A DNA stretch of 12,800 bases, from positions 1-12,800 of the forward strand of contig JBPCVX010000033.1 of the NCBI GenBank assembly GCA_051010095.1, given 5' to 3'. The notes beneath the pieces were generated by a model. It was not told the DNA's origin, made no database searches, and worked only from the letters and a program-made list of their open reading frames with translations. Below are positions 1-6,316 of this stretch, piece after piece. Every line of letters starts with the position of its first letter. The first letter of the stretch is position 1. Source of the stretch: CAJQND01 sp051010095. GTDB lineage: Bacteria; Pseudomonadota; Alphaproteobacteria; Rhizobiales; CAJQND01. Made by a program: the position numbers and the translations under genes.

Positions 1-1
1 C

Positions 2-664
2 GGAACCCACGCAAAGGCTCTTGTGGCGTTCGACAATGCAGATGTTCTCACGCCCAATGGTGCAAAATTATTCAACACCGGAAAAGTTTGGTTAAAACGG
101 GGCGATCGAGTTGCCATTTTAGGTGGCAATGGCACTGGTAAATCCAGGCTTGTTAGCCAGATTTACAAGGCTATTTCTGAGCATGAAACGCCAGACAATG
201 CCCAAAATATCTTCGCCGCGCCTTCGCTAGTTCTAGGATATTGCGATCAAGAGCAATCCCAACTTGACGTTGCTGCCTCGCCAATAGCGCTTATCACCAG
301 CGAGTTTGATGTTGGAGATCAGAGAGCACGTTCACTTCTCGCAGGGGCAGGTTTCAGTATCGACCTGCAATCCGCTTCCATGCAGGCTTTGTCAGGGGGA
401 CAAAGGATGCGCCTTGCGATGTTGCTACTGCGGCTCACGAACCCCAATTTCTATCTCTTAGACGAACCAACAAACCATCTCGATATCGAGGGGCAAGAGG
501 CACTCGAAATCGAACTCAAGAAGCATGATGCCAGCTGCCTTCTTGTTTCTCATGATCGAACCTTTGTGCGCGCTGTCGCCAACAGGTATTGGTTGATCAA
601 AGGTCAAGATTTAGTCGAAATTGATGGGCCTGAAGGCTTTTTTGATGAGGCGCTTGGGCTCTAA
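2..664 (+). CDS. ABC-F family ATP-binding protein, C-terminal half (5' truncated by window edge)
   Basis: The reading frame is open from base 2 and continues off the left edge, so the GTG at 23 is probably an internal codon. About 220 residues are visible, matching the second nucleotide-binding domain of an ABC-F protein. Counting from base 2, Walker A GGNGTGKS is at about 41-48, a YCDQEQ Q-loop near 80, the LSGGQ signature at about 130-134, Walker B FYLLDE at about 150-155 followed by PTNHLD, and the switch His in LVSHDRT at about 184. PTNHLD with LVSHDRTF is characteristic of ABC-F proteins, which have no membrane domain and act on ribosomes (EttA/Uup-type translation factors or antibiotic-target protection). 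Which subgroup this is cannot be decided, because the N-terminal ATPase domain and the interdomain linker lie outside the window. Its TAA stop interlocks with the stop of the convergent XRE gene. Confidence 0.9.
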   Translation, partial: GTHAKALVAFDNADVLTPNGAKLFNTGKVWLKRGDRVAILGGNGTGKSRLVSQIYKAISEHETPDNAQNIFAAPSLVLGYCDQEQSQLDVAASPIALITSEFDVGDQRARSLLAGAGFSIDLQSASMQALSGGQRMRLAMLLLRLTNPNFYLLDEPTNHLDIEGQEALEIELKKHDASCLLVSHDRTFVRAVANRYWLIKGQDLVEIDGPEGFFDEALGL

Positions 665-879
665 CGCTTTGTGATTTTTTGACCATCAAAATCTGCCACA
701 TCATCATGCAAAGCCCAGCACGCTAGGCGCACATATTTCGGGACTTTTATCGCCCTGCCGTCACGCTCGCCCTTTTCGTAATATTGAATAATACGCTTCT
801 TTAGGCCCAACAGTTCGGCAAGTTCCTTTTGCTTAAGTCCCCTGGCCTTGCGCCAGGCGCGAAATTGCTGCGCATCCAT
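661..879 (-). CDS. small XRE-family helix-turn-helix regulator
   Basis: This 72-residue protein is almost entirely a helix-turn-helix domain. Residues about 5-37 (FRAWRKARGLKQKELAELLG, then KKRIIQYYEKG) fit the Cro/C1-type HTH. The tail, with VPKYVRLACWALHDD, resembles that of many short alphaproteobacterial XRE proteins. I chose the ATG at 879 because AGGGA at 888-892 sits 8 nt upstream and translation then begins directly before the HTH. Longer versions from ATGs at 903 or 966 lack a visible ribosome binding site and add residues with no HTH character. The protein is likely a cytoplasmic DNA-binding repressor or activator; its target is unknown. It is divergent from the enolase-superfamily gene, with two palindromes between them, so control of itself and that neighbour is a reasonable inference. 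There is no room for a terminator between it and the convergent ABC-F gene. Confidence 0.82.
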   Translation of the reverse strand: MDAQQFRAWRKARGLKQKELAELLGLKKRIIQYYEKGERDGRAIKVPKYVRLACWALHDDVADFDGQKITKR

Positions 880-887
880 ACTCAATA

Positions 888-892
888 TCCCT
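888..892 (-). promoter_or_regulatory. ribosome binding site deciding the XRE start
   Basis: AGGGA on the minus strand lies 8 nt before the ATG at 879. Neither upstream ATG in the same frame (903, 966) has a comparable site, so this supports the 72-residue form. Confidence 0.55.
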
Positions 893-927
893 GCTTGAGC
901 CATAACGTCGATGATTAATACGCGAAG

Positions 928-939
928 ATCAATATTGAT
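928..939. promoter_or_regulatory. 12-bp perfect palindrome, candidate operator
   Basis: ATCAATATTGAT is its own reverse complement. It lies upstream of the XRE start codon chosen at 879, in the divergent region between the regulator and the enolase-superfamily gene. XRE dimers bind short inverted repeats, so this is a candidate autoregulatory site. It is AT-rich and could occur by chance; I see no second copy in the window. Confidence 0.3.
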
Positions 940-991
940 TCCACACCAAATGCGCACAAGGTGCACTTTATTCGCTCCCGATTGCCTGCTT

Positions 992-1005
992 AATTCTCTA
1001 GAATT
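992..1005. promoter_or_regulatory. interrupted palindrome (6-bp arms, 2-bp spacer), candidate operator
   Basis: AATTCT and AGAATT form inverted arms separated by CT, ending 48 nt before the ATG of the enolase-superfamily gene at 1054. The right part contains TAGAAT (999-1004), which resembles a -10 element, but no convincing -35 box lies at the right distance. A regulator bound here could block that gene's promoter. This is inference from position and symmetry only. Confidence 0.3.
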
Positions 1006-1053
1006 TCACTCCTGTTTTGGCTAACACTAAGCACTCAATGCGGGAGCACATTC

Positions 1054-2145
1054 ATGGAAATCGTCAAGGCAGAAACAATCCGCCTCAAAATCCCTTTCAA
1101 AGATGGTGGCGAAGGCGTGGGCCTTTTTCCAACGCAATGGAATGAGCTTGATTTTCTCCTTTTAAAGCTGACAACCGATAGCGGGCTCGTGGGGTGGGGT
1201 GAGGCGTTTTCATATTTTTGCGCAGAAAGCGTTGAAGCCATACTTGAGCGTTCCCTATTGCCGCTTTTGCCCGGGCGCGACCCGCAAGATGCAGAGACAC
1301 TGATGAGAGATCTTGAGCATAAGGTGCACATTATCGGGCGCTACGGCATCACCACCTTTGCCTTATCGGCCATCGACATTGCCTTGTGGGACTTGCGCGC
1401 CAAAGCGGCAGGATGCTCAGTCGCAGACCTGCTTGGCGGGCGCAAAAGTGATCAGGTTTCAGCTTACGCCTCCATGGTGCGCTATGGCGACAGCGAATTG
1501 ATTGCCCGGATTGCAACTGACGCTGCCGCTGATGGCTACCAGACCATCAAATTGCATGAAATCACCGCGCCTGAAATCAAAGCCTGCCGGCAGGCTATTG
1601 GACCCGATATCGCCATCACCAATGATGTAAACTGCAACTGGTCGCTAGAGACGACCCGGCAAATGCTGGAAGAACTTGAAGAGACCAATCTTTATTGGCT
1701 GGAGGAACCGATCTTCCCGCCAGAGGATTTTAAAACCCTTTCAAGCTTGCGCGGTCATGGGCCGAATATAGCCCTTGGCGAGAACGCCTGCACCCGTTGG
1801 CAGTTCAAACACATGATCGAAGAAGGTGCCGGTGATATTCTGCAGCCGAGCATTACGAAGGTCGGCGGAATAAGTGAATATTGGGCAATTGAGCAAATGT
1901 GCGCGGAAACACCGGATGTGACCTTGACACCGCACTCCCCTTATTTCGGGCCTGGTTATCTTGCGACAATGCAAATGATGTCAGCGAGCGAAAACCCGTC
2001 TTTGTTTGAATATCTCTTGATTGAGCGCGAAGCGTGCTTATATGGCTCAGCAATACAGCCACAAGACGGCAAAATCAGCATTCCCGATGGGCCGGGGCTT
2101 GGACTTGAGCCTGACATGGACGTTATTGAGGCCTACAAAATTTAA
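1054..2145 (+). CDS. enolase-superfamily enzyme (mandelate racemase/muconate lactonizing enzyme family)
   Basis: The 363-residue protein has the two-domain enolase-superfamily layout: an N-terminal capping domain (about 1-125, with WGEAFSYF at 48-55) and a TIM-barrel. Candidate active-site residues are K166 and H168 (IKLHE), metal ligands D191 (NDVNCNW), E217 (WLEEP) and E243 (LGENA), H294 (TPHSP), and E319 near the end of the barrel. These enzymes abstract a proton next to a carboxylate; members are dehydratases, racemases or cycloisomerases acting on sugar acids and similar compounds. The substrate here cannot be read from sequence. At the position where mandelate racemase-type enzymes carry the Asp of the His-Asp dyad (QPD), this protein has Ser266 (QPSITKVGG). 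GGGAG at 1042-1046, 7 nt upstream, supports the ATG. The gene looks monocistronic, since the heat-shock operon behind it has its own promoter. The divergent XRE gene is the obvious candidate regulator. Confidence 0.88.
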   Translation: MEIVKAETIRLKIPFKDGGEGVGLFPTQWNELDFLLLKLTTDSGLVGWGEAFSYFCAESVEAILERSLLPLLPGRDPQDAETLMRDLEHKVHIIGRYGITTFALSAIDIALWDLRAKAAGCSVADLLGGRKSDQVSAYASMVRYGDSELIARIATDAAADGYQTIKLHEITAPEIKACRQAIGPDIAITNDVNCNWSLETTRQMLEELEETNLYWLEEPIFPPEDFKTLSSLRGHGPNIALGENACTRWQFKHMIEEGAGDILQPSITKVGGISEYWAIEQMCAETPDVTLTPHSPYFGPGYLATMQMMSASENPSLFEYLLIEREACLYGSAIQPQDGKISIPDGPGLGLEPDMDVIEAYKI

Positions 2146-2165
2146 ATTTTTTGCCTCTCAATCCC

Positions 2166-2194
2166 TTGACAAGTGAGCCCACCCTTCCTAAGTC
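2166..2194 (+). promoter_or_regulatory. groESL promoter (sigma70/RpoH-like)
   Basis: A perfect TTGACA at 2166-2171, preceded by CCC, is followed after 17 bp by TAAGTC at 2189-2194 within CTTCCTAAGTC. The -35 box suits both the housekeeping factor and alphaproteobacterial RpoH promoters (CTTG-type). The -10 is weak for sigma70 and closer to the CCTAtnT form of heat-shock promoters. It lies directly before the CIRCE element, so the predicted start site falls just upstream of or inside the operator. The exact -10 and start site are uncertain. Confidence 0.55.
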
Positions 2195-2207
2195 ACCCGG
2201 CAAGTTG

Positions 2208-2234
2208 TTAGCACTCTCACTTGATGAGTGCTTA
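2208..2234 (+). promoter_or_regulatory. CIRCE operator (HrcA binding site)
   Basis: TTAGCACTC (2208-2216), a 9-bp spacer, then GAGTGCTTA (2226-2234) match the CIRCE consensus TTAGCACTC-N9-GAGTGCTAA with one mismatch in the right arm. CIRCE is the operator of HrcA, which represses groESL until heat or misfolded protein titrates GroEL. The position between promoter and groES is the usual one. No hrcA gene is in the window. Confidence 0.95.
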
Positions 2235-2292
2235 TGATGGAAAATTGAGAGAAAAATTAAGACGTCAAACACGTTTGAGGAGTAATTGAGAG

Positions 2293-2586
2293 ATGAAGTT
2301 TCGTCCTCTCCACGACCGCGTACTTGTACGCCGCACAGAAGAAGACACCAAATCCGCTGGTGGCATTATCATTCCAGACACAGCCCAGGAAAAACCAATG
2401 CAGGGCGAAATCGTTTCTGCAGGTTCTGGCGCAAAGGCCGAAGATGGCACAGTAACCGCCCTTGATGTGAAGGCCGGCGATAAAGTGCTTTTTGGCAAAT
2501 GGTCTGGCACAGAAGTCAAGGTCAACGGCGAAGAGCTGCTGATCATGAAAGAATCTGACATCATGGGTATTATCGAAGGTAAATAG
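2293..2586 (+). CDS. groES: co-chaperonin GroES (Hsp10)
   Basis: The 97-residue protein is full length for GroES. The N-terminus MKFRPLHDRVLVRR, the mobile loop around residues 16-34 with the GroEL-contacting hydrophobic stretch III at 25-27, and the C-terminal half with GDKVLFGKWSGTEVKVNGEELLIMKESDI are typical. GroES forms the heptameric lid of the GroEL cage in the cytoplasm. GAGGAG at 2277-2282, 10 nt upstream, is the ribosome binding site. The gene is the first of the groES-groEL operon, under the CIRCE element. A hairpin in the 82-nt gap separates it from groEL and may set the ratio of the two messages. Confidence 0.98.
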   Translation: MKFRPLHDRVLVRRTEEDTKSAGGIIIPDTAQEKPMQGEIVSAGSGAKAEDGTVTALDVKAGDKVLFGKWSGTEVKVNGEELLIMKESDIMGIIEGK

Positions 2587-2589
2587 GTT

Positions 2590-2614
2590 AAAGGGTGCTC
2601 GCGCGCCCTTTTTG
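2590..2614 (+). other. intercistronic hairpin between groES and groEL (attenuator or RNA-processing site)
   Basis: AAAGGGTGC (2590-2598) pairs with GCGCCCTTT (2603-2611) over nine base pairs including one G-U, with loop TCGC, starting four bases after the groES stop. The stem runs into T5 followed by GTTT, so it resembles a weak intrinsic terminator. Since groEL lacks an obvious promoter of its own in the gap, partial attenuation or an mRNA cleavage/stability element is more likely than full termination. Heat-dependent cleavage of groESL mRNA between the two genes has been described in Agrobacterium tumefaciens. Confidence 0.6.
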
Positions 2615-2668
2615 TTTGCCCGGATAATCCCTCCATAGAGTTTAAAGTATAAAGGAAGGCTTGAAAAA

Positions 2669-4306
2669 ATGGCTGCTAAAGAAGTCCGTTTTTCTACCGA
2701 TGCCCGCGATCGTATGATGCAGGGTGTCGACATCCTCGCCAACGCGGTGAAGGTAACCCTTGGTCCAAAAGGCCGTAACGTCGTTCTCGACAAATCTTTT
2801 GGCGCGCCGCGCACCACCAAAGATGGTGTGACCGTTGCAAAAGACATCGAGCTTGAAGACAAGTTTGAAAACATGGGCGCACAGATGGTGCGTGAAGTCG
2901 CTTCCAAGACCAATGATGTTGCAGGCGACGGCACAACCACTGCAACCGTTCTTGCACAGGCAATCGTGCGTGAAGGCAACAAATATGTAACTTCAGGCAT
3001 GAACCCAATGGATCTTAAGCGTGGCGTCGACATGGCTGTTGAAGCTGCTCTTGCTGATCTTGAGAAGCGTTCTAAGAAGATCAAATCTTCTGACGAAGTT
3101 GCTCAGGTTGGCACGATCTCTTCAAACGGTGAAACTGAAATCGGTGAAATGATCGCCCATGCCATGCAGAAGGTTGGCAATGAAGGCGTGATCACTGTTG
3201 AAGAAGCAAAGACCGCTGAAACCGAGCTGGACGTTGTTGAAGGCATGCAGTTCGACCGTGGTTACTTGTCTCCTTACTTCATCACCAACTCAGACAAGAT
3301 GGTTGCTGAGCTTGAAGACCCATACATTCTTCTCCACGAGAAGAAGCTTTCAAACCTGCAGGCAATCCTGCCAATCCTGGAAAGCGTTGTTCAGTCTTCC
3401 CGTCCACTGCTTATCATTGCTGAAGATGTTGAGGGCGAAGCCCTTGCAACTCTGGTTGTGAACAAGCTGCGCGGTGGCCTGAAAGTTGCTGCTGTTAAGG
3501 CTCCTGGCTTTGGTGATCGCCGCAAGGCAATGCTTGAAGACCTCGCTGTTCTCACAGGCGGCCAGGTGGTCTCTGAAGACCTCGGCATCAAGCTTGAAAA
3601 CGTCACAATCGACATGTTGGGCACCGCCAAGCGCGTGCGCATCGCTAAAGACGACACAACTGTTGTTGATGGCGCTGGCAAGAAGAAAGACATCGAAGCT
3701 CGCGTTGGTCAGATCCGCGCGCAGATCGAAGAAACTTCTTCCGACTACGACCGCGAAAAGCTGCAAGAACGTCTTGCTAAGCTTGCTGGCGGTGTAGCTG
3801 TCATCAAAGTTGGTGGCGCAACCGAAGTTGAAGTGAAAGAGCGTAAAGACCGTGTGGACGATGCTCTGAACGCAACACGCGCCGCTGTTGAAGAAGGCAT
3901 CGTGCCAGGTGGCGGCACTGCTCTTCTGCGTGCCAAGAAGGCTGTTAAGAAGCTCGCTTCTGAAAACCCAGACATTCAGTCTGGCATCAACATCGTGATG
4001 AAAGCTCTGGAATCTCCAATTCGCCAGATCTCTGAAAACGCTGGTGTTGAAGGCTCAATCGTTGTGGGCAAAGTTGAAGAAAAAACCGGTAACTTCGGTT
4101 TCGACGCTCAGAACGAAAAGTATGTTGATCTGGTGTCTGCTGGCATCATCGACCCAACGAAAGTTGTGCGCACTGCCCTGCAGGACGCAGCTTCCGTTGC
4201 TGGCCTTCTGATCACAACCGAAGCCATGGTTGCTGACGCACCAAAGGCTGACGGACCTGCAGCTCCTGCAATGCCCGACATGGGCGGCATGGGCGGCATG
4301 ATGTAA
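2669..4306 (+). CDS. groEL: chaperonin GroEL (Hsp60)
   Basis: The 545-residue protein is full length and complete. ATP-binding and hydrolysis residues line up with E. coli GroEL numbering: T30/LGPKGRNV (31-38), D52 in KDGVTV, D87 in GDGTTTATV and the catalytic D398 in VDDALNATR. GIVPGGGTALL (410-420) follows. The apical domain spans roughly 190-375. The tail ends in the usual flexible GGM repeat (MPDMGGMGGMM). It forms the double heptameric ring that folds cytoplasmic proteins with GroES. AGGAAGG at 2653-2659, 9 nt before the ATG, is a strong ribosome binding site, which fits high expression and the codon bias toward gct/gaa/ctt seen through the gene. It is the last gene of the operon and is closed by a strong terminator at 4331-4370. 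Alphaproteobacteria often carry several groEL copies; whether this is the main one cannot be told here. Confidence 0.99.
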   Translation: MAAKEVRFSTDARDRMMQGVDILANAVKVTLGPKGRNVVLDKSFGAPRTTKDGVTVAKDIELEDKFENMGAQMVREVASKTNDVAGDGTTTATVLAQAIVREGNKYVTSGMNPMDLKRGVDMAVEAALADLEKRSKKIKSSDEVAQVGTISSNGETEIGEMIAHAMQKVGNEGVITVEEAKTAETELDVVEGMQFDRGYLSPYFITNSDKMVAELEDPYILLHEKKLSNLQAILPILESVVQSSRPLLIIAEDVEGEALATLVVNKLRGGLKVAAVKAPGFGDRRKAMLEDLAVLTGGQVVSEDLGIKLENVTIDMLGTAKRVRIAKDDTTVVDGAGKKKDIEARVGQIRAQIEETSSDYDREKLQERLAKLAGGVAVIKVGGATEVEVKERKDRVDDALNATRAAVEEGIVPGGGTALLRAKKAVKKLASENPDIQSGINIVMKALESPIRQISENAGVEGSIVVGKVEEKTGNFGFDAQNEKYVDLVSAGIIDPTKVVRTALQDAASVAGLLITTEAMVADAPKADGPAAPAMPDMGGMGGMM

Positions 4307-4330
4307 GCCACGCGCTTACACTGTCTCATT

Positions 4331-4370
4331 AAGAGCCGCTCTGAGGAAACTCAGAGCGGCTTTTTCTTTT
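4331..4370 (+). terminator. intrinsic terminator of the groESL operon
   Basis: AGCCGCTCTGAG (4334-4345) pairs perfectly with CTCAGAGCGGCT (4350-4361) around a GAAA tetraloop and is followed by TTTTTCTTTT. The stem can extend outward by a G-U and two A-U pairs. On the minus strand the hairpin is followed by CTTAATG instead of a T-run, so it serves groEL well, and the convergent gene at 4389-5585 only poorly. Confidence 0.95.
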
Positions 4371-4388
4371 GGTAGGAAACTTAGCCGT

Positions 4389-5585
4389 TCAATCAAACGC
4401 ACAATTTTTGCCCCACCGTTGGGCGCACAACGCATTGGCAAAGAACACATCGCGCTGGCCTTGCGCGAAGGCGAGCCAATATTTTTCATAGCTAAGTGCC
4501 TTTTCTAAACGCGCGCTGTCGCCTGCATTTTTATCACGCCAATAGCCTGACAGCATTTGCATATCCCATGGTTTGAGGTCTGGCAAAGTGTTGTAATCCG
4601 CACCAGGCGAGGCGGTGCGACCGGGTAGCAGGCGTTTCTCACCCAGATAGCCTTGAAAGGTATAGAACGCATCAGAGGGAGCGATGAACGCCAGGGCGTA
4701 GTCTTGCTCGCGCACGGGGTGGGTGATGTCGTCTGCAACATTGAGAGGGCGCCCACCTGCAGCCAGCAAGTAACGCATATGAGTAGGTGTTGGAAACGAC
4801 ACCGCGCGTCTGTTGACCCTGCCCGTTCTGTGCGGAAAGAGTTCGTTTGAACTGACAGACACATCCACTTCGGGGCGACCATCCTGGGGCAAGTCAATAA
4901 GTTCGCCCAACACATAGGTGCGCAGATAATTGTGTTGTTGAAGCATGAGGGCGAGCGGGTTGTCTTCATGGTCCAAGATGAGAGTTGCCGCCGTGTAGTG
5001 ATCAAGTTGGTGCCAGTCTTTCAAATCACCCACCAAGCCAAGCGCGATCTTCTGCCAACCCAACAATCCACCTGGCAAGCCCGAGCGCGAAAATACCGCG
5101 TGATAGGTGAGAAAAGTGAGTTTGAAATCAAGCCCTGACCATTGTGTTGTCACCCTATCGATGCGCCCGAATACAGTCGGGGTTTTTGAAGCCTCGCCCG
5201 TTCGCGCAGGGATAAACTGTGCTTCTGGGTCCAGCTTATGGGTATTGAGTTTTTCTTGCGTGATCGGCCGGGAGATCTCCTTGCCCTCACCGTTCAGCAA
5301 ACGCCCGCCCGCGATATAGTCACCATAAAAACTAATCAAACCATCATGGTCAGGCGGCAGGTAAAATCGCGGCTTATGCTTCTTCAAAAGCGCCTGGTCT
5401 TGGGCATTGGGAAGAGTATCCGTTGGCGGATTGTCGCTGTACCAGGTTTTAAAACCCTCATATTGCGAAAAGTTTTCAGCCCGCGCTGCTCCCGCTAAGG
5501 CGCTAAAAATAATGACAAAAAATATAAAAAGAACTTGCACCGCACACTCCGGGTATCTGTATGAAACCTTAGGGTGTGCGGACAC
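4389..5585 (-). CDS. exported protein of unknown function
   Basis: I do not recognise this family with confidence. The 398-residue product has a hydrophobic segment (about 16-31, VQVLFIFFVIIFSALA) ending in a signal-peptidase-I-like AARA before ENFSQ, so it is probably periplasmic or secreted. The mature part has no further membrane segment. Notable stretches are KPRFYLPPDHDGLISFYGDY (71-90), TYHAVF (160-165), GDLKDWHQLDHYTAATLILD (186-205) and QQHNY (216-220). The order aromatic-rich strand, D-W-H-x-L-D, then Q-H loosely recalls the GDWE...QH pattern of Vps62-like proteins, but this is only a resemblance. C387 and C395 near the C-terminus could form a disulfide. Both possible starts are GTG. 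The one at 5585 gives a charged leader (K6, R10); the one at 5540 has GGAG 6 nt upstream but almost no n-region. It follows hisG by 44 nt with no terminator visible, so cotranscription is possible. Confidence 0.8.
   Translation of the reverse strand: MSAHPKVSYRYPECAVQVLFIFFVIIFSALAGAARAENFSQYEGFKTWYSDNPPTDTLPNAQDQALLKKHKPRFYLPPDHDGLISFYGDYIAGGRLLNGEGKEISRPITQEKLNTHKLDPEAQFIPARTGEASKTPTVFGRIDRVTTQWSGLDFKLTFLTYHAVFSRSGLPGGLLGWQKIALGLVGDLKDWHQLDHYTAATLILDHEDNPLALMLQQHNYLRTYVLGELIDLPQDGRPEVDVSVSSNELFPHRTGRVNRRAVSFPTPTHMRYLLAAGGRPLNVADDITHPVREQDYALAFIAPSDAFYTFQGYLGEKRLLPGRTASPGADYNTLPDLKPWDMQMLSGYWRDKNAGDSARLEKALSYEKYWLAFAQGQRDVFFANALCAQRWGKNCAFD
5547..5550 (-). promoter_or_regulatory. possible ribosome binding site for an alternative GTG start at 5540
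   Basis: GGAG on the minus strand lies 6 nt before the GTG at 5538-5540 inside the exported protein gene. It is better placed than anything upstream of the GTG at 5585. A start at 5540 would shorten the leader by 15 residues and remove its positive charges, which is why the start stays open. Confidence 0.35.
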
Positions 5586-5629
5586 AATTAAGCAAGCCGG
5601 TCATGCATCACGTTTAGGATAGAATGCGG

Positions 5630-6316
5630 TTAGCCGAGTGCGGTGAGAACGGGCGCCAACGCCGGATGGCCGATACCGCTGGCGCGGCTTAAGGCAAGGC
5701 ATGCCTCTGAGCGCAGGATCACACCGTCATCGAGCACTTTCAGATTGTTCGCTTTAAGCGTTGAACCTGTAGAGGTGATATCGACAATCACCTGCGCGGT
5801 GCCTGCTGAAGGGGCGCCTTCAGTTGCACCAAGGCTTTCCACAATCCGGTAACTCGTCACGCCCTTTTCGGCAAAGAACATGCGCGTGAGATTGAAATAC
5901 TTTGTGGCAACACGCAGGCGCCGGTCATGAACGGTATGATAGGCAACCGAGACCTCATCAAGATCGGCCATGGTGTCCACATCAAGCCAGCTCTCCGGCA
6001 CTGCAACCACCACATCTGCATGGCCAAAGCCCAAGCGCTTGGCCACCTCGATACGGCGATCCACATCGTGAATGGTCTCGCGCAGCAAATCCTCGCCCGT
6101 AATCCCCGCCTGCACGGAACCGTCCTTAAGGCGCCGCGCGATCTCGGAGGCTGAGAGAAAGTCGATCTGCACATTGTCAGCACCCACCAGCCAGCCGCGA
6201 TAACCGCGCGCATGGCCTTCGCGCTCAATAGAAAAGCCTGCCCTTTCGAGCACCCCTTGTGCGGCCTCCATGAGCCTGCCCTTTGAGGGGATTGCAAGCT
6301 TTGCGATCTTTTCCAT
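5630..6316 (-). CDS. hisG: ATP phosphoribosyltransferase catalytic subunit, short form
   Basis: HisG joins ATP and PRPP to N1-(5'-phosphoribosyl)-ATP, the first and feedback-controlled step of histidine synthesis. The 228-residue length is that of the short form, which lacks the C-terminal regulatory domain and needs HisZ. The N-terminus KLAIPSKGRLMEA and ITGEDLL (72-78) belong to the PRPP/ATP-binding fold. Residues 166-187 (from EGAPSAG through TSTGSTL) match the HisG family signature, E-x5-G-x-[SAG]-x2-[IV]-x-D-[LIV]-x2-[ST]-G-x-T-[LM]. The ATG overlaps the hisZ TGA by one base (TGATG), a sign of translational coupling that would balance the two subunits. It is the last his gene of the hisS-hisZ-hisG run. 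Confidence 0.97.
   Translation of the reverse strand: MEKIAKLAIPSKGRLMEAAQGVLERAGFSIEREGHARGYRGWLVGADNVQIDFLSASEIARRLKDGSVQAGITGEDLLRETIHDVDRRIEVAKRLGFGHADVVVAVPESWLDVDTMADLDEVSVAYHTVHDRRLRVATKYFNLTRMFFAEKGVTSYRIVESLGATEGAPSAGTAQVIVDITSTGSTLKANNLKVLDDGVILRSEACLALSRASGIGHPALAPVLTALG

Noticed and set aside
2137..2152. 14-bp AT-only palindrome spanning the stop of the enolase-superfamily gene, followed by a T-run
   Set aside because: AAAATTTAAATTTT has no G-C pairs and no usable loop, so it is unlikely to act as a terminator; it is probably chance in an AT-rich stretch.
2257..3084. 275-codon open frame on the minus strand across groES and the start of groEL
   Set aside because: It is antisense to two unmistakable chaperonin genes, its translation has no recognisable motif, and strongly biased codon use in groEL readily creates antisense open frames.
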